Shown here: piece by piece, positions 1 through 10,200 of the stretch
How positions within the stretch are numbered: position 1 is the first letter of the stretch
Layout: each line of letters begins with the position of its first letter
DNA from: Branchiostoma floridae
Taxonomy: Eukaryota > Chordata > Leptocardii > Amphioxiformes > Branchiostomatidae
DNA: 64,000 nt
Direction of reading: 5' to 3'
NCBI RefSeq assembly: GCF_000003815.2
Contig: NC_049982.1
Coordinates: forward strand, 12,544,043-12,608,042
Made by a program: the position numbers and the translations under genes
Notes under the pieces: generated by a model
Databases searched by the model: none
What the model saw: the letters and a program-made list of their open reading frames with translations, nothing else
Told to the model about the DNA's origin: nothing

Positions 1-842
1 CCCAAGGTTACATGTTAAAGGTCCATTTTTTAAAAATTGATTGAGAAATTGCTACTGATATTTTTCTAGCAAAACTTGGCTATAGTCAGTTCGTCTTCAG
101 CAGCTGTAGGTACTCAGCCATCATGTACAGAAACTACAAACAAAATCAACGATTTTTGGTTCACTGAACGTGCTTGTGTGTTGATTTTGCAACTGAAGCC
201 ATTCAAGGGTCCCAACCGTACGACTGAACAAACTAAGACGGTTTGCTTTCTGTCGATATGGCGCGTGGAATTGTAAAAGAAGTAATTTGTCAGAGAATGT
301 TCACCTCTTCCGTTTACATATTTGCTACCAATTAAACTCTACCAAACCTGACACAAACGAGGCTACAGGTGGCCATACATATATCTCCGTTCTTTTTTCT
401 TAAAACTCAATATGTGCATTTTGTATATCATGCAAAATGCTTTTGTATATCAACTTTTCCAATGATACACCACTTCAGACATTCATGGACCGTGCACCCA
501 AGAAATCAACAATGGTGCGATAGTGGAACAAAATAATCATTGCTAATGGGTATTATTAATATTATCACAAGGTAATGTAGATAAGCTTACCGATGATATG
601 AAGCAAAGTGCTCATCTAAAAACAATGAATATATCGAGGGAAAGTTCGACACTTGTTTCTCAAGCCTCATTCGCAGCCCAGGTGCTCGACAAATCAGGGA
701 CCTACGATCATAGCACATGGGTTATCACTATAAAGGATAATGAGATTGCCAATGATACGCAATATAATGGAATTGATAAACAGTCAGATAGAATAAAAGC
801 GTTTATCTGATGAACTGAAATCAACGCCTAGTGCTTCGGTGT
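1..842. other. 5' flank of the glycosidase gene, no supported coding exon
   Basis: AT-rich unique-looking sequence. Short open frames are present but carry no recognisable domain or codon pattern, so I do not call them. A 5'UTR exon of the downstream glycosidase gene could lie here, but nothing in the sequence fixes one. Confidence 0.4.
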
Positions 843-1008
843 CATTTCCAAACCGGGGCCTGGTTGGGCAGATTTCGGGAACGTAACGTATGATATAAAA
901 CACGCAGAACGTAAAGAAAAATGGGTAATGAGCATGATTTGTATATATTCCTTGATAAATACTTTTATTTTTGTTTCCACATCCTGAGCGGGCCCTGGTT
1001 TGGAAATG
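843..1008. repeat. Small inverted-repeat (MITE-like) element
   Basis: The left end reads CATTTCCAAACCGGGGCC and the right end is its near-perfect inverted copy (GGGCCCTGGTTTGGAAATG, ending at 1008). The 166-bp length and absence of coding capacity fit a non-autonomous DNA element. No clear target-site duplication is visible. It ends 80 bp before the first exon of the glycosidase gene, so it may lie in the promoter or 5'UTR. Confidence 0.5.
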
Positions 1009-1087
1009 TGATGAGCGTAGCACATGTTGTCGCCGTTACAATAACCTGTCCTTGTTCCTCCTTCAGCTTTACCATTCCTAAGAGAAG

Positions 1088-1175
1088 ATGACGGCGTTTT
1101 GCAGGGCCATTTTCATGTTGGCGGTGGTGTGTCATAAAACTGGAGGGCAGTTTTTGGACCTGAAGAATATAACTG
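1088..1175 (+). CDS. Glycosidase exon 1: start codon and signal peptide
   Basis: ATG at 1088 is the first in frame; a TAA lies at 1079-1081 and there is A at -3. It encodes MTAFCRAIFMLAVVCHKTGG and a few more residues: one Arg, then a hydrophobic run (AIFMLAVVC), as in a short signal peptide. The donor is G|GTATGG. The single trailing G plus CC from exon 2 makes an Ala codon, so the phase fits exactly. It is too short to stand out as an open frame. Confidence is moderate because there is no transcript support. Confidence 0.6.
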
Positions 1176-4154
1176 GTATGGGAAACTATGACTGGAAAAT
1201 CTGCTTGGTTCTGGGCTAGTGAATACAGATTCCTGTCATGCCTGTCATGTTGCTCCAAACACGTTTTGCCCTGTTTTCTTTCATGTTGTCTTCATCAGGG
1301 CATCAGTAATGCTTCCTGCATCACAGCCACTACAACCATTGCTGAACTGTGTCTTACACACTTGAGTTATTGTATGCCAGGCAGCCCAAGCCATGAAACG
1401 CGACTTCACCTTTATACGCATGGTAGCCTACGCACTATGTATTTAAAAACAGAGTAATTAGGGCTATCAAGTCGATGGACAGTGGCTTCAAACTTATGAT
1501 ATTTTGATGATATTGAAATTTGAATCACTGTCCGTCGACAATGCAACGGATATATATTTCCCTTTAGAGAAAGGTGAAATAACGTTACAGCTTCATAGAA
1601 AAACTCTTAATCGTGTGTTCTCTTGAACAAGACCCCACAACACGGGCAGATGATTGACAACCTGTGAATTTTCCTCAGCCCGTGATGCTTTCCTGTCCGG
1701 GACTCTGCCCGACGGCTTCCTCTGGGGAACGGCCACTGCTTCTTTCCAGATCGAGGGAGGGTGGGACTCGGGAGAGAAGGGACCGTCCATTTGGGACTGG
1801 TACTCTCACCTGCCACAAAACGTGCCCTGGGGAGATGTGGCGACTGACAGTTATCACAAGGTGAGTCCATCAAAACCAGCGACAAGTTTTTATTGATTAT
1901 GATACTGACCATTGTGCTGTCAGTGTGTTTGTATGTAACGTTAACGTTATGTATGTAATGTATGTATGTATGTATGTATGTATGTATGTTTGTGTGTATG
2001 TATGTCTGTATGTATGTATGTATATCTGTATGTATGTCTCTCTGTGTGTGTGTGTATGTGTGTGTGTCAATGTATGTGTGTATTTGTGTGTGTGTGTGTG
2101 TGTGTGCTTGTCGGTGTGTGTGTTTGTCGGTGTGCGTGTGCGCGTGCGCGCGCGTTTGTGTGCGTGTGTGTTTGTGAAGCATTGTAAAAATGTCCCATGT
2201 CACCGTGTCAAGTGCTTGTCTAAAACACGTTTTCACAGTACAAAGAGGACGTTCAGATGCACGTGGATACGGGCCTCAACTCCTACCGGTTCTCCCTCTC
2301 TTGGCCACGCCTCTTCCCAGACGGCACCAACGCTACCATCAACCAATATGGCGTGGACTACTACAACAGCCTCATCAACGAACTGAAGAACAACGGCATC
2401 GAACCACTGGTGACTTTGTATCATTGGGACCTCCCACAAAAACTCAAGGTACGCGCGTTATCTCAAATATTGTGACGTCACGTGACTGTTACTGCAAGTG
2501 TTTTGATTATTTTAGTCTGGCTAAAGGAATCAACTTAGAATTTTCTACGACCCTACAGGAACGCTACGGCGGATGGGTGAACGACACCCTGGTAGAGCTG
2601 TTCGAGAACTACGCCAGGTTCTGCTTTACCACATTTGGTGACCGCGTCAAATATTGGACGACGTTCAACGAGCCCTGGTCCTTCGTTGCCGCCCTCGGTG
2701 ACTTCAACTATGATCCCGACTACACCATGAGATACAAAATGGCACACAACGTGATCAGAGCGCATGCTCGAGCATGGCATACTTACGATGACGACTTCCG
2801 GTCTGCTCAGAATGGATCGGTAGGAAAGATTTCGTCTATATCTATACTTTTAGTTATATGAGACGTCAAAGAAATAATAATACATGTAAATAGATTTTAT
2901 GCCAGCTTGTGCATGGGACCAAGGAGGTTTTGTATAACCTCCGTGTTGAGACTGTACCAGTACTTTGAGACTTGAGACTTTATTTGAAAATCCATTAGTG
3001 ACGTGCCCTACTACTTTGCTACTTCAGAACCTGTTAATATTTTCATGGTAAACAACGCGATGGTTATGGAAACGAAATCTTTGCTGACGATGATACCGGT
3101 TGTGTGTGTTTAGATCGGTATCGTGATCAGCTCCATGTGGGGGGGAGCCGGCAGACCTGCACAGCCCGGCTGACCGCCAGGCGGCGACCAACTACATGGA
3201 GTTCTTCTTCGGCTGGTTCGCCAACCCTATCATCGGGAACGGTGATTACCCGGAGGTGATGAAGCGGATGGTGCGAGAGAGCAGGTACGGACAGAATACA
3301 CGGGAACGGAGCAAGGAGGAGGGGAAGGAGGAGGGGTGGAGATAAAACGAAAACACCTTACTTCAGATACCAAATCCATTGTCGATATTAACGATGAAAG
3401 TTTGGAAACGTTAGTATGGACAAAAACAAACAAACTGGAGTATATATTGTAAGCACCTTCCGTACGCTCATATGGTGGTTGTGCAAGCATACTGTTGTCT
3501 ATAGATACACAATGATATTAGATTCTGTCATGTATTTTGCAGACTGAAACAGAACCAGACGGTCTCTCCTCTTCCCGAGTTTACAGAAGAGGAGAAGGTG
3601 TACAACAACGGGACTACGGACTTCTTAGGGATCAACACGTACACGGCCAGGATCATCTCCGCTACCAATGAGACACAGACATGTCATCCGGTAGGGCAGG
3701 ATTGGTACAAGGAGGTTATATAACCTCCTTGATTGGTACAAGCATTCTCTTGCTGTAGATAGTGTGGGGATAGGTTATACCTGAGAAGATTCACAGTAAA
3801 AGTTCTTACTTAGCACATGCATATGTTAGAGATATGTTAAGGTATCCCACCGCTGCCACCAGTGTTAGGGTATAGAAGTCTGCTCTATGAAGAACGTCCA
3901 CTCTGAGTCGTGTCCTATGTGAGATTCATCTGGGGACATCCGGGTGCCCTCCTTTATTGATCCTAATTCACAGCAGATGTCATGGGCTAACTGGACACAC
4001 ATGGCATACAGCTACACATATACACTGATCAATCAATGTGTTGTAGAATCAAAGTGAGTGGCTACTATTGCACAAGTCGTAGAGAATTTCTAGGGGCAGA
4101 ACAGATAGGACCGTGTGCTTGTTCGTGTGTGTGTGTTTATGTGCATGATGTTTA

Positions 4155-4209
<55 letters not shown>

Positions 4210-7200
4210 GTGTTTGTGAAGATAGTAAAGATGTCCCAGGTTACCGGGTCAAGTGCTTGTCTAAAACACGTTTACACAGTACAAAGAGGGCGTTCAGATG
4301 CACGTGGACACGGGCCTCAACTCCTACGGGTTCCCCATCTCGTGGCCACGTATGTGAAAATGTGGAAAAACAAAACACCTGCACAATCTTTGTCAGTCCA
4401 CCCCTTACCGTAATACTAGATTTGTGTCAGGTGTAACCCGGCAGTTGACCAGCCATAAGCTACCACGGTGGCACGGCTAGGTTTAAACAGGTGCTGCCGT
4501 ACCTGTGCTCAAGTACGTGTGTATATAAACAGCCTGCCACGGCCTCTTAAGTTCTCCCGACCCTGGTCAACTACGTTTTACTTCAATGGCAAGCATTTAA
4601 TATTTACGTCGGATCTATACGAGAATAATAGAGTTATTTCGTGATATTGCCACTTGCTTCGGCAAACATGACAAAGCTGAGTAAGTCCTACTTACTGTGT
4701 GATGACTATTTGTTAATCTTTGTATGACGATTGGCAAGTTAATCACTCTCGGCAGCTAGCGGGCACGACCGCTATATAATGAAACTTAATAGCATATTTA
4801 CTCCCAAATTAAATGTACACGTGATGTAATGCGGATAAAGAAGTATGGTAAATAGGTTGTAATATTTAAACGAATTGCCTTGTATTTGAATCCATTTGCG
4901 ATCGATGCACCCGACCAAATCCTGAGTGTCATCCTAGTTATTAGTAGTTAACCGCAGGGCTCCTATACGCTCCCATAACAGAATAGTTGGTTATGGGGAG
5001 CATAGTAGCCCAGGTGAACAAACTGGGATGACACTGGCGTATCCGACCTAACTAATGCACTATTTTTCCTCTTTCAATAAAATCACAATAAGATTAGCGT
5101 ATCTTTCAGAAAACCGCGGTCTGACCTTGTTTGGGTGCATGGTGCTCAATTGACCGTATTAAACTACTGGGGGCCGGAATACTTGCATAGTTCAGAGAAA
5201 GTGCATGTGTACAGTGAAGGGATCACAATTTAAAGCATTCCAGCCATATCACCTGATCAAGGTTACTCACGGGTCATAGTGAATACATTACTAGACTTCT
5301 AGCCGACTTCTGTCCATGCCCAACCATGCCAACGGATCGTCTTGCGGTAATCTTACCTCAGTCAGTCTTGCAAGTGAATTTGAAGATTAAAGAAAGAAAA
5401 CAATAACAACAGCAAACAAATAAATCAAGGCATTGATGTACTCTACTGATAACATTGTTTCTATTTCAATTATTATCATCGACACTAAGGCCCCCTTTCC
5501 ACTTGACGGCGCTCTCACGGCGCTCTCGCTGGGATGGAAAATTGGCCAGAGCGCGGTGAGAGCGCCGCGACGCCGGAAAAAGCTGCTCTAGTGGAATCTC
5601 TCCGGCGACCCCAGCGCGCTCTCACCGCGACGAAAAACTCAAATGTCAGCATCTTTTAATGAGCTAGCAAAGATTCGAAAGATTACTCAACGAATTTCAG
5701 AGATAAAGAACGAATCTTTTGACGTATAGTGTATTTTGGTATCTTTGAAGTCATCCTTTTACGTCTTTCATAACATTCAAAGTATAAAATCAAGGCTGTT
5801 GGTCATTGTACAGTCACTCAGACTGAAATATACACGTTTCTCTTGCTGTTTTTTTCTTAAATCTGTCATGCAGCTTGTTCACCATAAATATCTTTATCAT
5901 GCCACGTTATTGGTGTAAATCATACAACACTGAAACACTTCGATTTAATTGAAAATGGGACTTCAATAGTCTAAATGTACAGATGAAGAACAAGACAACC
6001 TAATGTCATCATGTTGAAATTCAAAAATAAGTTGAGAAATGATAAACCTTTATTTTCAAACCTTGCTTATTCCATCTCAGTTTGTTTAATTGTTCATCAC
6101 CGGTACATTTTGGACATTTCTCCGGGTTCTGTCTATGTCAAATATATACTTCTTCACAAACCGCAGTTGAGAGCGCAGAGAGAGCGCGGTGAGAGCGCCG
6201 TCCTAGCTAAATTGGCATCATAAACCACTGTTGAGACCTATTGCGCTCGCCGCGCTTGCTGTGCGCTCTCTTGGCGCTCACGGCGCTCACTGCGCGCGCT
6301 CTTGGCGCTCTCTCTGCGCTCTTAGTTGGATCGCCGTCCACGGCGCTCTCACGGCGACTGTTTTGAGCAGGTTCAAAACAGTCGCGACCTGCTCAAAACA
6401 GTCGCGGAGGTGATGGCGACCATGGCGATCATGGCGCTCTCACCGCGCTCTCTGCGCGCTCCCATGGCGACCTTGGCGATCCCACCGCGCTCTCACCGCG
6501 CTCTTCCCAATTTGAGGTCGCAGAGAGAGCGCCGCGAGAGCGCCGTCCTAGTGGAAAGGGGGTATTACAAAGCTGGTCATGGACCGCGAAAGGCGAAGGG
6601 CCACCTGTTGATTTTTACAATTTGCCAGAATATATATCAGCATATTTTGTCAGATTAGACCAAGAATCCATTTCGACCAGGAACACATCTTGACTACATG
6701 AAATTTGCAGAGACAACGCTACATGAACGTACTTGGTTGGTATGGTCTCGTCCATGGCGAAAACGGGAACAACTACAATCTTGGAGGTTTCTAATCCTCC
6801 TACTTCCGTCCCAATCTACATCTATGTATTTCCTACGCCCGTACAGGATAACCACAACTTTGCCTCTGCCTGTGGGTACATGCCGGACCTGATGGGAGTG
6901 AAGGAGACAATCGGACCGGGATGGTTCTACATGGGCAGTAATATCTTCTGGTTCGCACCTTGGAACATCCGGGGTATCCTGCACTTCGTGCGAGAAAGGT
7001 ATGGGTGGTTCCTTCGTACAAACTGCCCACTCTAGCCGAAACTGACTTCTGAAATTTGGAAGAGAATGTGGGAATGGAAGAGAGACAGAAAGAGAGAGAA
7101 AAGAGTAAGAGGAACGAGCTATGTGAATGAATGCTAACAATCAAAATCATGACTATGCTATTTTGTAAGACTTAACCCTTTTGAATATAAGTTTTTACAG

Positions 7201-10200
7201 TCCTTCCATGCCTTGAGTGCGATACTGCTTTAAAAACGATGTTTCGCAGATACGGTTACACAAAGCCGTTCTACCTATCGGAGGTGGGGATAGGCGAAAC
7301 GTACAAGTACCACAGCCCGCCGAACTTGAACGACACCTGGCGGATGTGCTTCTACCTGACATACGCAAACGAAGCACTGAAGGGTGAGCTCACAAACTAC
7401 TGTGACGACAGATCCTTTAACTAAACTCGGCACAAAAAGTTTGGAATATCAACTTTGGCTGATCATATTTCCGTTGTTTCTGCATCAATTTCAATGCGTT
7501 ATATATCAATAGAAAGCGTGTATGATTTTCTTTCACAGGGTATCAAACTCTTTATGATTATAAATTCGTGGAACGAGCACCAGGGCTGCTTACGTCAGTG
7601 GGTCGCGAAAAAAAAGTGCCCAAATTTCCCTTATTGTGTTCAACACTGTATCATACTGTTAGTACGGGTAAGGGTGTCAAAGATTCAATCTATCCTTTTT
7701 TCACGTAATCTTTGGTATACAGAACATCCAAGTTTATCTTTAACATTTGAGTAGAGTATATGTGCCCTTTTGGCAGTTGGATGACCGAATCGAGGTGTGG
7801 ATGCCGCAAGGAGAATGCCACGCTGACTGTCGCACGGATAGAGCGTAACAGCGCGTAGCGCTTGGTGGAGGCAGTGTCATGGTGTAGTGTATGTATGGCT
7901 GCCACATGAAACCAAGGTTCACTGTCATTCCAGACAACCTCAATACTGTGAGATACAGGGACACCATTCTCCATTCAGTCGCAATGTCTTACCCCTTCAA
8001 TATGGGGCCGAATGACATTCCGCAAGATTACACCGCCCGTCCACGCACAAATTTTTTTAAAGTCTGCAATGGTCCTTGCTCTGTGTGGACGGCGTTGTAG
8101 TCTAACACTTGCAGAATTGCATTTGTTCTCATGCACACGCTACCGAGGTATGAACCTTTCGACCTGAATGGAGAATGGTGTCCCTGTATCTCACAGTTTT
8201 GAGGTTGTCTGGGATGATAGGGAACCTTGTTTTTCATGTGGCAGCCATACATACACTACATCATGACACTGCGTCCACCAAGCGCTACGCGCTGTTACGC
8301 TCTATCCGTTCGACAGTCAGCGTGGCATTCTCCTTGCGGCATCCACACCTTGATTCGGTCATCCAACTGCCAAAAGGGCACATATACTCTACTCAAATGT
8401 TAAAGATAAACTTGGATGTTCTGTATACCAAAGATTACGTGAAAAAAGGATAGATTGAATCTTTGACACCCGCACCCGTACCAACAGTATGATACAGTGT
8501 TGAACACAATAAGGGAAATTTGGGCACTTTTTTTCGCGACCAACTGACGTAAGCAGCCCTGGTGCTCGTTCCACGAATTTGTAATCATAAAGAATTTGAT
8601 ACCATGTAAAAGACAATCATACACGCTTTCTATTGATATATAACGCATTGAAATTGATGCAAAAACAACGGAAATATGATCAGCCAAAGTTGATATTCCA
8701 AACTTTTTGTGCCGAGTTTAATATGGGGGATATTTGGGGAAACAGAATGAGGAAGACGGTACTAGTATTCAAAGATTTTACTGTCGGAGCAATCTTGCAA
8801 TTGTTGTTCCCTCTCTGGTTTTCGATTGACATTTTCAGTTCAAGTTCTGCAACAGAGCTGGTCCTACCTTACCAATTACCGGTACCGGTTATAACTTTAG
8901 TATTACATTGTACAGCACTCGTACATATCATAAAGAGTGGTTTTATGTTGTAATAGCTAAAAGTGGATCTGAATAAAATCAAGTCAAGTCAAGTGGTTTT
9001 ATAGATCAGTTGTTGTGCGTTGTTATACTTTACTTTTTAATCTACGGTGTTAGACCCTGTCTCAACGTCTTCCATTCACTGATATCCCTTCCAACATTTC
9101 GTTTTGTTATTTGTAGCGGTCAAGCTGGACGGGGTTGACCTGAGAGGGTTCTACGCCTGGACACTAATGGATAACGTGGAGTGGGGCAGCGGACCGGACC
9201 TGGCTTTTGGACTCTACCATACCAACTTCACCCACCCATCGCGCAAGCGTACTCCCAAAAGGTGAAGAAAATGTTTTGCAACTTGGTTTCCATTGCTCAC
9301 TACCATACTTTGTTATTTGACTACTTCACCGACACTCATGATACAAATAAAACTTTCGTTTCATTTTTTTATATATAGTACTAGTCGGTTGTTATTTGCG
9401 AATACCTATTTTCGAAAATAACTTTCGAATCAGTATCTGAAAAAGCCTTAACATAGATTCTAGCAATTGCAATTCCTCTCTCTTTCTCCCTTACCTTTAG
9501 GATATTCTAGAATGAAGGTTTTGCTAATATTTTACTATTTTTATATCTGCAGGTCCCAGGGCCTGTATGGGTCCATCGCCCGAGAGAACGGGTTCCCTGA
9601 CAACGCTAACCATGTGTGGATGACTCGCCAGTGGTGGGAGTGGTGTCACATGGACGAGGCGTACGCACCGACTCGGCACGGCTATGTGGAGCCAACCAAC
9701 AACGTGAGGCCGACGCAGGTACGAGGCTTTAAGATTTAAGAAAACAAAGACTAACATATCAGAAAACAGACACTAAGATATCAGAAAAAACAGAGGCTAC
9801 CTTTAGATGTCAGAAATACAGAGACTGAGATGTCAGAAAAACAGAGACTGAGATGTCAGAAAAACAGAGACTCAGATGTCAGAAAAACAGAGACTCAGAT
9901 GTCAGAAAAACAGAGACTCAGATATCAGAAAAACAGAGACTAAAATGACAGACGAGCAGAGGCTAAGATATTAGAAAAAATAGAGATCAAGGTTTTAGTA
10001 AACTTAGAAAGACAAAAGAATGTAGTATTTCAATCATCGACATCGCATGTTGTTACAAGGCACGTAACAACTGTAAAACACCAATGCTGATTCTATTGTT
10101 CACCCGACAGCCGGCTCCCTGCCCATCGGTGTCCACAGCTCCAGCAGCACAGTCTCTGATGTTCACCGGAATACTCGGGATCCTGGCCGCCCTTGTCGCC

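Noticed and set aside
1607-2236. 209-codon - strand frame rich in THTHT/YIHTYIH
   Set aside because: It is a translation of the TATG/TG microsatellite and overlaps real exon 2 on the other strand.
6231-6658. Two repetitive frames (RSLRAPMATLAI type)
   Set aside because: They are translations of the GCGCTCTC arrays in the foldback element.
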